Origin: Aeromonas aquatica
Lineage (GTDB): Bacteria > Pseudomonadota > Gammaproteobacteria > Enterobacterales > Aeromonadaceae
Assembly (NCBI RefSeq): GCF_000764655.1
Contig: NZ_JRGL01000029.1
Location: forward strand, 1-36,850
Length of the DNA stretch: 36,850 nt
Direction: 5' to 3'
The notes below the pieces were generated by a model. The model saw only the letters and a program-made list of their open reading frames with translations. It ran no database searches and was not told where the DNA came from. A program made the position numbers and the translations under genes. This document shows, one piece after another, positions 1 through 8,792 of this stretch (its first letter is position 1; every line of letters begins with the position of its first letter).

Positions 1-2
1 CT

Positions 3-80
3 CCAGATAGTGATACCGCCGATGGTCGTTGGGACTGGCATGTGGGCTCATTAGGGCTGACTCGCGGTGAATTTATTTGA
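3..80 (+). CDS. C-terminal end of an unidentified protein (partial)
   Basis: An open frame enters from the left edge and ends in TGA. It gives 25 residues, ending in GLTRGEFI. The composition (several Trp, His, Asp) looks protein-like, but the fragment is too short to assign a family. It runs in the same direction as sixA, whose start lies 132 bases downstream. It could be a chance open frame. Confidence 0.35.
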   Translation, partial: PDSDTADGRWDWHVGSLGLTRGEFI

Positions 81-152
81 ATTTAAACATGATTATCGAC
101 CCCGCTATCTCACGAGGCAAACCCTTTTCTGAGAGGTAGCGCAATTGTTTCC

Positions 153-167
153 CCCCGCATGGCGGGG
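153..167 (+). other. short GC hairpin before sixA
   Basis: CCCCGC and GCGGGG pair perfectly around a 3-base loop, between the end of the left-edge frame and the sixA start. No U-tract follows on either strand, so it is not a convincing intrinsic terminator. It may be a weak terminator or a leader structure. Confidence 0.25.
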
Positions 168-212
168 TAAGATTCTCCCGCTATTTAAACAGGCCCCCTG
201 GGCGAGGTTGTA

Positions 213-680
213 ATGAAGATCTACATCATGCGTCATGGCCAGGCTGGCATGAATGCAAAAACCGATGAGCTGCGCCCACTGACCGAGCAGGGTATCGAAG
301 AGTCCATCCACATGGCTCGTTGGCTGGCTCCCCAGCTGGCAGACTCCCTGAGCCTGGTGCTCCACAGCAACTACTTGCGAGCCAGACAAACCTGGCAGGC
401 CATCGCCCCCGAGCTGCCCGAGGCCGCCATGGTCGAGGAGAGCGGCGAGATCACCCCCTATGGCGATCCGGTGTTCATCGCCAGCTACCTCGGTGCGCTC
501 GCGGCGCAGCACGACAGCATCCTGCTGGTCAGCCACCTGCCACTGGTGGGTTATCTGGTGCAGAGCCTCTGCCCGGCGGCGGGTGCTCCCATGTTTGCCA
601 CCTCGGGTCTTGCCTGTATCGAGTGGCAAAATGGCAAGGGGGTATTGCTCTGGTTGGAAGGACCACATACAATACGCTAA
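213..680 (+). CDS. sixA: phosphohistidine phosphatase SixA
   Basis: This 155-aa protein belongs to the histidine phosphatase (phosphoglycerate-mutase-like) superfamily. The signature RHG is at residues 7-9, with the nucleophile His8. The second catalytic His is at residue 108 in LLVSHLPLVG, and the substrate-binding Arg residues lie in SNYLRARQTW (about 52-61). The length is close to that of E. coli SixA (161 aa). In E. coli SixA removes phosphate from histidines of phosphorelay or PTS proteins (ArcB HPt domain, NPr); that role is carried over here by family. A GAGG-type ribosome site lies about 8 bases before the ATG. It stands alone, and ytfK follows after a 133-base gap. Confidence 0.93.
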   Translation: MKIYIMRHGQAGMNAKTDELRPLTEQGIEESIHMARWLAPQLADSLSLVLHSNYLRARQTWQAIAPELPEAAMVEESGEITPYGDPVFIASYLGALAAQHDSILLVSHLPLVGYLVQSLCPAAGAPMFATSGLACIEWQNGKGVLLWLEGPHTIR

Positions 681-813
681 AAGTTAATAAAAAGTTACGA
701 ATTGGTTTTTTTGGGATGAGATAGGCGGTATTTCCGGTTTTTTATACAAATTTAACGGAATTATTTCGCAGAAGCTGCTGTCATACGGATACAACTGCAA
801 GAGGTTGCAAACG

Positions 814-1020
814 ATGAGAGTATTCAAGAAGTACCTGCCGCTGATGGTGGCAAAGCATGTCAAAACCTTCTTCAAGGGACGAATTTACATCCACGGCAGG
901 GGGCGCTTCGATTTCCAGTCGGGCTTATTGATGATGCCATTGCAAGCCGACATTCCCCACCGCCAGACGGTGCTCGAGGTGAACGAACTCATTTCGAGAC
1001 TGCACATGGACGCGGCTTGA
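814..1020 (+). CDS. ytfK: YtfK, DUF1107-family stringent-response modulator
   Basis: This 68-aa protein is the same length as E. coli YtfK and matches it along its whole length: an N-terminal VFKKYLPLMVAKHVKTFF segment, then KGRIYIHGRGRFDF, then EVNELISRL near the C-terminus. E. coli YtfK binds SpoT and shifts it towards (p)ppGpp synthesis during phosphate or fatty-acid starvation; that function is inferred by homology. I chose the ATG at 814, with GAGG at 801-804 as ribosome site, over a TTG three codons upstream because the ATG gives the exact family length. The gene is monocistronic, with a strong terminator 28 bases after the stop. Confidence 0.9.
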   Translation: MRVFKKYLPLMVAKHVKTFFKGRIYIHGRGRFDFQSGLLMMPLQADIPHRQTVLEVNELISRLHMDAA

Positions 1021-1047
1021 TCCCCTCGTCAGCAGGATGATCCTCCC

Positions 1048-1080
1048 CATGCCCGCCTCAGTGCGGGCATGATTGTTTTT
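1048..1080 (+). terminator. intrinsic terminator of ytfK
   Basis: A 9-bp perfect stem (CATGCCCGC / GCGGGCATG) with a 6-base loop is followed by ATTGTTTTT. Confidence 0.85.
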
Positions 1081-1218
1081 GGGCCCTGAACGAGGGTTAT
1101 GGCTCTGTTTGATGCCGTTTTTGACTGACTTTGTCGACCCCCGTAGGTGATGCTTGCTTATCCCGTTTGCCTCTCTATACTCCCGCGAAATACCCGCTAT
1201 TTCGTTCTGGATATCGCA

Positions 1219-2139
1219 ATGCCCCTTGCCTTTCTGTTTCCTTTCTCCTGCATGGCTATCTGGGCCGGCAACGGCATCGTCAGCAAGCTGGCGGTGGGGA
1301 TACTCTCGCCGGCCGCGCTGGCCTGGTCGCGCTGGATGGTGGCGGCCATCATTCTCACCCCCTTCCTGGCACAGCGGGTCTGGCGTGAGCGCGCCAAGCT
1401 GCGGGCCGGTTTTTACCAGCTGGCCATGCTGGCGCTGCTCGGCATGGTGCTGAACCAGACCTTCGGTTACTACGCAGCCCAGACCCTGGGGGCCACCGAG
1501 ATCGGCTTGATGATGGGCCTGACGCCGCTGATGACGGTGCTGCTCAGCATCTGGCTGCTGCGAGAGCGCCCGACCTGGGGCGCCCTGCTCGGGGGCGTCA
1601 TCTCCCTCTTCGGGCTGGCCATCCTGCTCGGGCAGGGGGATCCTGGCCGGTTGTTTACCCAGGGCATCCACCAGGGTTACGTCTACATGCTGCTGTCGGC
1701 GGCGACCTATGCGCTCTACAGCGTGCTGCTCAAGCGCTGGGATCTGGGGCTCGACAACTGGTCCATGCTCTACGGCCAGGTGCTATGCAGCCTGCTGTTC
1801 CTCACCCCCTTCTACCTGCTGGTGGATGGCCACTGGCCCGATGGCAGCGCGCTCTGGCTCATCCTCTATGCGGGGATCCCGACCTCGGCGCTCTCTCCCT
1901 GGCTCTGGATGCAGGGCATAGCGCTGCTCGGGGCGAGCCGCACCGCCATCTTCATGAACCTGCTGCCGGTGATGACGGCGGCGCTGGCCATCAGCTTGCT
2001 GGGCGAAACGCTGACCAGCTATCACCTGATCGGCGGCGGCATGACGCTGTTGGGGGTCTTGCTGGCCCAATTGCTGGTCAAACCCGTGGTGGTGCGGCGA
2101 CGGGCCAGGCTGGCGGTGGCCACTTGCCGGGAAGATTGA
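1219..2139 (+). CDS. EamA/DMT-family inner-membrane transporter
   Basis: This is a 306-aa, very hydrophobic protein with about ten membrane segments arranged as two EamA repeats. The first repeat opens with LAFLFPFSCMAIWAGNGIVSKLAVG; the second covers roughly residues 145-290. The hallmark of drug/metabolite (DMT) permeases is visible: a conserved Trp/Gly/Asn start and the ETLTSYHLIGGGMTLLGV-type end of repeat two. Substrates in this family are diverse (amino acids, metabolites), so none is assigned. The frame is open from a GTG at 1147, but the ATG at 1219 begins the family's usual N-terminus, so I prefer it. The gene converges on the minus-strand peptide-binding protein and shares its terminator. 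Confidence 0.85.
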   Translation: MPLAFLFPFSCMAIWAGNGIVSKLAVGILSPAALAWSRWMVAAIILTPFLAQRVWRERAKLRAGFYQLAMLALLGMVLNQTFGYYAAQTLGATEIGLMMGLTPLMTVLLSIWLLRERPTWGALLGGVISLFGLAILLGQGDPGRLFTQGIHQGYVYMLLSAATYALYSVLLKRWDLGLDNWSMLYGQVLCSLLFLTPFYLLVDGHWPDGSALWLILYAGIPTSALSPWLWMQGIALLGASRTAIFMNLLPVMTAALAISLLGETLTSYHLIGGGMTLLGVLLAQLLVKPVVVRRRARLAVATCRED

Positions 2140-2142
2140 ACG

Positions 2143-2171
2143 AAAAAGACCGCCTTGGAGGCGGTCTTTTT
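2143..2171 (+). terminator. bidirectional intrinsic terminator
   Basis: A 12-bp stem made of an A5-GACCGCC arm and a GGCGGTC-T5 arm with a 5-base loop. The A and T runs make it work on both strands: for the EamA gene (+) and for the peptide-binding protein gene (-). Confidence 0.9.
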
Positions 2172-2200
2172 GGATCCGGGTCTTGGGTCCGGATGCCGGG

Positions 2201-3817
2201 CTATTGCGCCGTCAGATAGAGATCTTTCGAATACACCAGATCTTGCGGGTTGTGGTAGGGGTAGCCCTTGACGTTGGGCTTGAGCAGCCGTGACTTGACG
2301 TAGAAATAGACGGGGGCGATGGGGGCTTCCTCGTCGATCAGCGCCTCGGCCTGCTGATAGAGCCGGTTGCGCTCGGCCGGATCCTGGGAGTCATGGGCCT
2401 TGGCCAGCAGGGCGTCATACTGCTTGTTGAACCACTTGCCGCTGTTGGCGCTGCTGCTGGAGGTCATGATGTCGAGGAAGGTGGAGGCATCGTTGTAATC
2501 CCCGTTCCAGGCGTAGCGGCTGACCACGAAATCCCCCTCGTTGAGCACCGACACCATGGTCTTCCACTCCATGTTGTTGAGCTCCGCCTTGACCCCCAGG
2601 TTGCGTTTCCACATGGAGGAGATGGCCAGCGCTATCTTCTTGTGCCCCTCGTTGGTGTTGTAGAGGATATCCACATCCAGCGGCTTGTCGGGGCCGTAGC
2701 CCGCCTCCGCCAGCAAGGTCTTGGCCCTGGCTATCCTCTCCTCCTTGCTCATCAGCTCGCTGGCGGGGCGCTTGAGCTCGAAGCCGTCTACGCTCGGCGG
2801 TGTCAGGCTGAAGGCCGGCAGTTGCCCCTGTCCCAGGATCTTCTCGGTGATGGTGCTCCGATCGATGGCCAGGGAGAGCGCCTTGCGCACCTTGGGGTTG
2901 TCGAAGGGTTTGCGCTGGGTGTTGAACACGTAGTAATAGGTCGAGAGCAAGGGGGCGCTGACCAGCTCTTCGGGGCTTTGGCTCTTGAGCTGCTGATACT
3001 GCTCGAGCGGATAGGTGGTGTAGTGCAACTCGCTGGCGCGGTAGCGGTTGTAAGCGGCGGTCTCGGAGACGATCTCCAGATAGACCACCTTGTTCAGCAC
3101 CGTATGCTGGTTGTCCCAGTAGTGGGGATTGCGCTCGGCAACCAGTTGCTCGTTCGGGGTCCACTCCTTCAGCACGAAGGCGCCGTTGGAGACGATGTTG
3201 CCCGGTTTGACCCACTCGTGGCCGAACTTCTCGATGGTCGCCCTGGGGGCCGGGAAGGTGGTGTAGTGGGCCAGGGTCTTCAGGAAGAAGGGCACCGGCT
3301 TTGCCAGGGTGATCTGCAGGGTGTGGGCATCCAGGGCCTTGATGCCGAGGGTCTCGGGCTTGGCCTTGCCCTGGATCACCTCGCCGGCATGGGCCACCCC
3401 GGTCAGCTCGATGAACCAGGCGTAGTTGGAGGCGTTTTTGGGATCCGCCGCCCGCTGCCAGCCATAGACATAGTCCGCCGCGGTGACCGGCTCACCGTTT
3501 GACCACTTGGCGTCGGGTCTGAGCTTGAAGGTATAGACGGTGCCCGTGGGATCGAGCTCGTAACCGAGGGCCCCCGCAGCCAGCAGCTTGCCGTTGCCAT
3601 CCAGGGTGTAGAGCCCCTCGAACAGATCGTTGACGATGTCGCTGCCAGAGCTCTCTTCCACCATTTGGGGGTCGATGGAGCCTGGCTCTGCGCCGATATT
3701 GCGTACGAAGGTCTGCTGCGCAGCGGGGAGTAATTGGGTGCCGGCAGGCACCTGGGCCCCCAGAGCGGGGAGGGAGATCAGGGCGGCAACCGTGCCGGCG
3801 ATGAGAGTCCTTTTCAT
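2201..3817 (-). CDS. OppA/MppA-type periplasmic peptide-binding protein (SBP family 5)
   Basis: This 538-aa protein is close in length to OppA (543 aa). It starts with a signal peptide (MKRTLIAGTVAALISLPALGA, probable cut after residue 21). Family-5 landmarks follow: EPGSIDPQMVEESSGSDIVNDLFEGL, then FKLRPDAKWSNGEPVTAADYVYGWQR, and later RKALSLAIDRSTI. It should bind oligopeptides in the periplasm and hand them to an ABC permease. No oppBCDF genes are adjacent, so it is an orphan; it may use a permease encoded elsewhere, as E. coli MppA uses OppBCDF. A good AAGGAT ribosome site precedes the ATG. It is divergent from fbp. Confidence 0.9.
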   Translation of the reverse strand: MKRTLIAGTVAALISLPALGAQVPAGTQLLPAAQQTFVRNIGAEPGSIDPQMVEESSGSDIVNDLFEGLYTLDGNGKLLAAGALGYELDPTGTVYTFKLRPDAKWSNGEPVTAADYVYGWQRAADPKNASNYAWFIELTGVAHAGEVIQGKAKPETLGIKALDAHTLQITLAKPVPFFLKTLAHYTTFPAPRATIEKFGHEWVKPGNIVSNGAFVLKEWTPNEQLVAERNPHYWDNQHTVLNKVVYLEIVSETAAYNRYRASELHYTTYPLEQYQQLKSQSPEELVSAPLLSTYYYVFNTQRKPFDNPKVRKALSLAIDRSTITEKILGQGQLPAFSLTPPSVDGFELKRPASELMSKEERIARAKTLLAEAGYGPDKPLDVDILYNTNEGHKKIALAISSMWKRNLGVKAELNNMEWKTMVSVLNEGDFVVSRYAWNGDYNDASTFLDIMTSSSSANSGKWFNKQYDALLAKAHDSQDPAERNRLYQQAEALIDEEAPIAPVYFYVKSRLLKPNVKGYPYHNPQDLVYSKDLYLTAQ

Positions 3818-4110
3818 TGAATATCCTTATGTTTTTTTGCTTCCAAAGCCTGGCCAGTGTGCGGGATCGATGGGGAGATCTCAAGGGGGGCGGGCGCGGG
3901 ATCCCCTGGCTCGACCGTATGGGGGGAGGCGGGTCAAACGGTGTGAGCGTTGTGCATTCTTGTCACGAATTAACATACAAAAAGAGGTCGATTGAGCCCT
4001 GTTTTTTGCCAGTTCATCCCGCTTTCAGGAGGCAAACTGGCGATTTATACGCCGTCTTAATTCGCTGCAAAAACAAAAAACAACCGTTACATTAGGTTAC
4101 AAAATGACGC

Positions 4111-4133
4111 TGCCGAGGTTCGGCACTTTTTTT
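4111..4133 (+). terminator. terminator-like hairpin in the fbp leader
   Basis: TGCCGA and TCGGCA pair around a 3-base loop and are followed by C and seven Ts. This is a textbook intrinsic terminator, but it sits 55 bases before the fbp start codon on the same strand, with no gene ending just upstream. It could attenuate fbp transcription, or shield fbp from transcription coming through the divergent region. Confidence 0.6.
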
Positions 4134-4141
4134 GCCGACAC

Positions 4142-4157
4142 TTGCAAACGTTTTCAA
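4142..4157. promoter_or_regulatory. PurR/LacI-family-type operator before fbp
   Basis: TTGCAAACGTTTTCAA matches the PurR consensus core GCAAnCGnTTnC at every fixed position and is close to a 16-base palindrome centred on CG. It lies 31 bases before the fbp ATG. Cra also acts on gluconeogenic genes, but its TGAA-type arms fit less well. The regulator is inferred; the palindrome is seen. Confidence 0.5.
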
Positions 4158-4188
4158 CGCCAACGGAAACGCTCCTAAAGGAACAAGA

Positions 4189-5223
4189 ATGCGAAACATG
4201 ATCACCATGGGCGAGTTCATCGTCAAAAAGCAGGCGGACTACCCTACCGCGACCGGCGAGCTGACCTCTTTGCTCAGCTCCATTCGTCTGGCTGCCAAGG
4301 TGGTGAACCGGGAGATCAACAAGGCGGGGCTGGCGGACATCATCGGCTCCATGGGGGCCGAAAACGTGCAGGGCGAGGTGCAGCAGAAGCTGGACGTCTA
4401 CGCCAACGAGCGCTTCAAGGCGGCGCTGGAGGCGCGCGGCGAGGTGTGTGGCATGGCGTCCGAAGAGGAAGAGGACTTCGTCTCCTTCGATTCCGAGCTC
4501 TCCCGCCACTCCAAATACGTGGTGCTGATCGACCCCCTCGATGGCTCCTCCAACATCGATGTCAACGTCTCGGTCGGCACCATCTTCTCCATCTATCGTC
4601 GGGTCAGCACCCCGGGTGCCGGCGTGACCCTGGAGGACTTCCTGCAGCCGGGCAACCGTCAGGTCGCCGCCGGTTACGTGGTGTACGGCTCCTCCACCAT
4701 GCTGGTCTACACCACTGGCTTTGGGGTCAACGGCTTCACCTACGATCCCTCCATCGGTTGTTTCTGCCTCTCCCACGAGAACATCCGTATCCCGGAGGAG
4801 GGCAAGATCTACTCCATCAACGAGGGCAACTACATCAAGTTCCCGGACGGGGTGAAGAAGTACCTCAAATACTGCCAGGAGCGGGACGAGGCGACCCACA
4901 GGCCCTACACCTCCCGCTACATCGGCTCCCTGGTGTCGGATTTCCACCGCAACCTGCTCAAGGGCGGCATCTACATCTATCCGTCCGGTACCAACTCCCC
5001 GAATGGCAAGCTTCGCCTGCTCTACGAGTGCAACCCCATGGCGTTTTTGGTGGAGCAGGCGGGCGGCAAGGCGTCAGACGGTTTCGGCCGCATCATGGAT
5101 GTGCAACCCACCGCGCTGCACCAGCGCACCCCCTACTTCGTCGGCTCCACCAAGATGGTGGAGCGGGCCGAGGCCTTCATGCGGGAGTTCTCCGCCCACG
5201 AGGATCCGGCCAACCAGGGCTGA
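4189..5223 (+). CDS. fbp: class 1 fructose-1,6-bisphosphatase
   Basis: This 344-aa cytoplasmic enzyme hydrolyses fructose 1,6-bisphosphate to fructose 6-phosphate in gluconeogenesis. It aligns with E. coli Fbp along its length. Visible landmarks are [14 protein letters not shown], the acidic SEEEEDF metal site, the [12 protein letters not shown] metal/substrate motif starting near residue 114, and [17 protein letters not shown] in the second half. The frame is open further upstream, but AAGGA at 4178-4182 places the start at the ATG at 4189; the family core begins at MGEFI, six residues later. It is a single-gene unit with a leader hairpin and an operator-like palindrome upstream and a bidirectional terminator downstream. 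Confidence 0.95.
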   Translation: MRNMITMGEFIVKKQADYPTATGELTSLLSSIRLAAKVVNREINKAGLADIIGSMGAENVQGEVQQKLDVYANERFKAALEARGEVCGMASEEEEDFVSFDSELSRHSKYVVLIDPLDGSSNIDVNVSVGTIFSIYRRVSTPGAGVTLEDFLQPGNRQVAAGYVVYGSSTMLVYTTGFGVNGFTYDPSIGCFCLSHENIRIPEEGKIYSINEGNYIKFPDGVKKYLKYCQERDEATHRPYTSRYIGSLVSDFHRNLLKGGIYIYPSGTNSPNGKLRLLYECNPMAFLVEQAGGKASDGFGRIMDVQPTALHQRTPYFVGSTKMVERAEAFMREFSAHEDPANQG

Positions 5224-5254
5224 TCTCCGGCTGAGAGCGGTGCGCATCGCATAA

Positions 5255-5283
5255 AAAACGGGAGCCATTATGGCTCCCGTTTT
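5255..5283 (+). terminator. bidirectional intrinsic terminator between fbp and mfd
   Basis: A 12-bp perfect stem (AAAACGGGAGCC / GGCTCCCGTTTT) has a 5-base loop. A and T runs on the flanks allow it to end both fbp (+) and mfd (-). Confidence 0.9.
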
Positions 5284-5299
5284 GTTTCGTGCTCGTCGA

Positions 5300-8200
5300 C
5301 TACAGGCTGTTGTTGGCGAGATCCGTCAGCAGGCTGTCCACCAGCTTCAACCGCATGGCCCTGTCCTGGTTCGGCACCAGGAAGCGCAAGCGGGTCGGCC
5401 CGTCCATCTTGTAGATGCGCGGTTGCTCCGAGAGCAGCCTGACCAGGTAGCCCGGGTTGACCCTGGTGTCCTGGTTGAAGTCCAGATAACCGCCGCGCTC
5501 GCTCATCTCCACCCGGCGAATGCCGAGCGCCGTGGCACGCTGGCGGAAGGCCGCGATCTCCATGAGCGTCTTGGTCGGCTCCGGCAGCAGGCCGAAGCGG
5601 TCGATCAGCTCCACCTTCAGCTCCCGCAGCTCCTGCTCGTCGGCGGCGCTGGCGATGCGCTTGTACATGGAGAGCCGCATGTTGACGTCCGGGATGTAGT
5701 CGTCCGGCAACAGGGCCGGCAGGCGCAGCTCCACCTCGGTGTGCTGGCTCATCAACTGCTCAAGGGACGGCTCTTTGCCGTTCTTGAGCGCCTCGACCGC
5801 CTGCTCCAGCAGCTCCATGTAGAGGGTGAAACCGATCGACTCTATCTGGCCGCTCTGATCGTCGCCGAGCAGCTCGCCCGCGCCGCGGATCTCCAGATCG
5901 TGGGTGGCCAGCGCGAAGCCGGCGCCGAGATCCTCGAGGGAGGCGATGGCTTCCAGCCGCTTGATGGCATCCTTGGTCATCAGCTTGGGATGGGGGGTGA
6001 GCAAATAGGCATAGGCCTGGTGGTGGGAGCGACCAACCCGGCCCCGCAGCTGGTGCAACTGGGCCAGTCCCAGGTGATCGGCGCGATCCATGATGATGGT
6101 GTTGGCGCTCGGCACGTCGATGCCGGTCTCGATGATGGTGGTGCAGACCAGCAGGTTGAAGCGCTGATGGTAGAAGTCCGACATGATGCGTTCGAGGTCG
6201 CGCTCGCGCATCTGGCCGTGGGCGATGCCGATGCGCGCCTCCGGCACCAGCTCGGCGAGATCGCCGGCGCACTTCTCGATGCTTTCCACGTCGTTGTGCA
6301 GGTAGTAGACCTGACCACCGCGCTTGAGCTCCCGCAGCACCGCCTCGCGGGTGACCGCCGGCTCCTGCTGGCGCACGAAGGTCTTGATGGCGAGCCGCTT
6401 GGCCGGCGGGGTGGCGATGATGGAGAGATCCCGCATGCCGGACATGGCCATGTTGAGGGTGCGCGGGATCGGCGTCGCCGTGAGGGTGAGGATGTCCACG
6501 TCGGCCCGCAGCGCTTTTATCTTCTCCTTCTGGCGCACCCCGAATCTGTGCTCCTCGTCGACGACGAGCAGCCCCAGATCCTTGAAGGTGAGCTCGGAGC
6601 CCAGCAGCTTGTGGGTGCCGATGATGATGTCCACCTTGCCCTCGCGCAGCTCTTTGAGCACGGCGGTCTGCTCCTTGGCGGAGCGGAAGCGGCTCAGCAC
6701 CTCGACCCGCACCGGCCAGTTCGCGAAGCGATCGCGGAAGTTGTCGTAGTGTTGCTGGGCCAAGAGGGTGGTGGGTACCAGCACCGCCACCTGCTTGCCG
6801 CCGTGCACCGCCACAAACGCCGCCCGCATCGCCACCTCGGTCTTGCCAAAGCCCACGTCGCCGCACACCAGTCTGTCCATGCTCTTGGCCTGGCACATGT
6901 CCCCCAGCACCGCATTGATGGCGTTGAGCTGATCCTCGGTCTCCTCGAACGGGAAGCCGGCGGCAAACTGACGGTAGGCCTCCTTGTCGTGCTTGAAGGC
7001 AAAGCCCTTGCGGGCGGCGCGCAGGGCGTAGACGTCCAGCAGCTCGGCCGCCACGTCGCGGATCTTCTCCGCCGCCTTGCGCCGCGCCTTGGTCCAGGCC
7101 TCGCCGCCGAGCTTGTGGCTGGGCGGATTGTCCGACCCGGTATAGCGGCTGATCAGGTGCAAGTTGGTGACCGGCACGAACAGCTTGTCGCCACCGGCGT
7201 ATTCCAGGGTCAGGAACTCGGTGGGCAGGCCGCCGGCATCCAGGGTCTCGAGGCCGAGATAGCGACCGACCCCGTGATCCAGGTGCACCACCGGCTGGCC
7301 CTGAGTCAGCTCGCCCAGGTTGCGGATCACCGCATCCGAGCTCAGGTTCTTGCTCTTCTCCCGCTGCCGTTTGCTGCGGATCTTGCCGCCAAGCAGCTCG
7401 GTCTCGGTGATGAGCGCCAGCTCATCCTGACCGGGTTCTTGCAGCAGGAAGCCGCGCTCCAGCGGGCTGACCAGCAGACCGTGGCGGGCCTGGCTCGCCA
7501 GGAAGGCGTCCAGGGAGGGGAACTCCTTGGGTTGCAGCGCGATGCGCGCCAGCAGATCGCCGAGCACCTCGCGCCGCCCCTCGGACTCCACCGCAAACAG
7601 GGTGCGGCCGCTAAATCCTTGCAGGAATTTATCCAGCGTCAGCAGCGGCAGCTCCTTGCTGTGATCCAGCTGCAAGTCGGGCAGGGGGGCCGTGGCCAGA
7701 TTGTGCTGACCGGCGCCGCCGTCGGTGGGCTCCGCCTGCAGCCGCACAGCGCCGTATTGGCCGAGCGCCGCAAACAGCTGCTCCACCGGCAGATAGATCT
7801 GCTGGGGTGGCAGCAAGGGACGGGTGTTATCCCAGCGTCTGTCCTCGTAGCGCTGGCCAATATCGTTCCAGAAACGCTGGGCGGCAGGATAAATCTCTCC
7901 CACCGTGATCAGCAGGGTATTGTCCGGCAGGTAGTCAAACAGGCTGGCGGTCTGCTGGAAGAAGAGCGGCAGATAGTATTCGATGCCGGCGGGCCAGCGC
8001 CCCTTGCTCACCTCCTGATAGACGGAGCCCTCGACACGGGACAGCTCGAACTGCTCCCGATACTGGCCACGGAACAACTCGATGGCCCCTTCGTCGGTGG
8101 GAAACTCCCGGGCGGGCAACAGGCTCACCGACGTGACCGGCTCACTGGAGCGCTGGGTCTCGGGATCGAAGGGACGGATGGAGTCCACCTCGTCATCGAA

Positions 8201-8761
8201 GAAGTCGATACGATAGGGGCTGTTGCTGCCCATGGGGAAGAGATCCAGCAAGGAGCCGCGGGCGGCAAACTCACCGTGCTCCAGCACCTGCTCCACCGCC
8301 ACGTAGCCGGCCTCGGCCAGGCGTCCCCGCAACTGTTGCAGGTTGAGGCGTTGGCCCGCTTTCACCAGCAGGCTGTATTTGTCGAGATAGACCTGGGGGG
8401 CGCAGCGCAGCATCAGGGTGGAGATGGGCACGATCAGCACCCCGTTGCTCATCTGCGGCAGCTTGTAGAGGGTTTCGAGCCGCTGGGAGATGATGTCCTG
8501 ATGGGGGGAGAAGGTGTCGTAGGGCAGGGTTTCCCAGTCCGGGAACAGCAGCACGGGGCAGCCCTTGTCGGCCAGCAGGTGCTGCAGTTCCTGCTCGAGG
8601 CGCAGCGCACTCGGGGTATCGGCGGTCACCAGCAGGACGGGGCGGTCGGCCTCGGCGGTGAGGCGGGCGGCAACCAGCGCCAGGCTGCTGCCGGCCAGCT
8701 GGCCGAGCGTTAACTTGTGGCCCGCTTTGGCGGGCAAGGCGGGGAGTGTCATTGGCATCAT
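5300..8761 (-). CDS. mfd: transcription-repair coupling factor Mfd
   Basis: This 1153-aa protein is nearly the length of E. coli Mfd (1148). It displaces RNA polymerase stalled at DNA damage and recruits UvrA. Domain order is as expected: UvrB-like N-terminal modules (about 1-340), a CarD-like RNA-polymerase-interaction domain (LTQGQPVVHLDHGVGRYLG, near 490), and a RecG-like translocase. The translocase has Walker A GDVGFGKTEVAMRAAF, Walker B DEEHRFG, TLTATPIPRT and QLRGRVGRS. The C-terminal TRCF domain carries ELRLPALLPDDYIPD. Several ATGs occur at the start (MMPM); I use the first. The PilZ-like gene lies 31 bases upstream on the same strand and is probably co-transcribed. Confidence 0.97.
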   Translation of the reverse strand: MMPMTLPALPAKAGHKLTLGQLAGSSLALVAARLTAEADRPVLLVTADTPSALRLEQELQHLLADKGCPVLLFPDWETLPYDTFSPHQDIISQRLETLYKLPQMSNGVLIVPISTLMLRCAPQVYLDKYSLLVKAGQRLNLQQLRGRLAEAGYVAVEQVLEHGEFAARGSLLDLFPMGSNSPYRIDFFDDEVDSIRPFDPETQRSSEPVTSVSLLPAREFPTDEGAIELFRGQYREQFELSRVEGSVYQEVSKGRWPAGIEYYLPLFFQQTASLFDYLPDNTLLITVGEIYPAAQRFWNDIGQRYEDRRWDNTRPLLPPQQIYLPVEQLFAALGQYGAVRLQAEPTDGGAGQHNLATAPLPDLQLDHSKELPLLTLDKFLQGFSGRTLFAVESEGRREVLGDLLARIALQPKEFPSLDAFLASQARHGLLVSPLERGFLLQEPGQDELALITETELLGGKIRSKRQREKSKNLSSDAVIRNLGELTQGQPVVHLDHGVGRYLGLETLDAGGLPTEFLTLEYAGGDKLFVPVTNLHLISRYTGSDNPPSHKLGGEAWTKARRKAAEKIRDVAAELLDVYALRAARKGFAFKHDKEAYRQFAAGFPFEETEDQLNAINAVLGDMCQAKSMDRLVCGDVGFGKTEVAMRAAFVAVHGGKQVAVLVPTTLLAQQHYDNFRDRFANWPVRVEVLSRFRSAKEQTAVLKELREGKVDIIIGTHKLLGSELTFKDLGLLVVDEEHRFGVRQKEKIKALRADVDILTLTATPIPRTLNMAMSGMRDLSIIATPPAKRLAIKTFVRQQEPAVTREAVLRELKRGGQVYYLHNDVESIEKCAGDLAELVPEARIGIAHGQMRERDLERIMSDFYHQRFNLLVCTTIIETGIDVPSANTIIMDRADHLGLAQLHQLRGRVGRSHHQAYAYLLTPHPKLMTKDAIKRLEAIASLEDLGAGFALATHDLEIRGAGELLGDDQSGQIESIGFTLYMELLEQAVEALKNGKEPSLEQLMSQHTEVELRLPALLPDDYIPDVNMRLSMYKRIASAADEQELRELKVELIDRFGLLPEPTKTLMEIAAFRQRATALGIRRVEMSERGGYLDFNQDTRVNPGYLVRLLSEQPRIYKMDGPTRLRFLVPNQDRAMRLKLVDSLLTDLANNSL

Positions 8762-8792
8762 CGGATTCTTTTAACGTTGATCTTGGCGGTTG

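Larger units (their letters stand above)
3818..4188. other. 371-base divergent intergenic region between the peptide-binding gene and fbp
   Basis: No gene is visible. The region holds the minus-strand ribosome site at its left end, a G-rich stretch around 3880-3935, and a separated inverted repeat (GCCAGTT ... AACTGGC, roughly 4007-4040). The fbp leader lies at the right end, with a terminator-like hairpin (4111-4133) and a PurR/LacI-type palindrome (4142-4157). I could not settle a convincing -35/-10 pair for either gene. Confidence 0.5.

Noticed and set aside
778..795. Possible Pho box (CTGTCAT) before ytfK
   Set aside because: Only the first half-site matches. The second half is poor, and the site is too close to the start codon to place a -10 box after it.
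5270..8713. 1147-codon open frame on the plus strand opposite mfd
   Set aside because: It is the antisense shadow of a clear Mfd gene in high-GC DNA. Its translation is a low-complexity Leu/Gly/His/Gln-rich mixture with no family motif.
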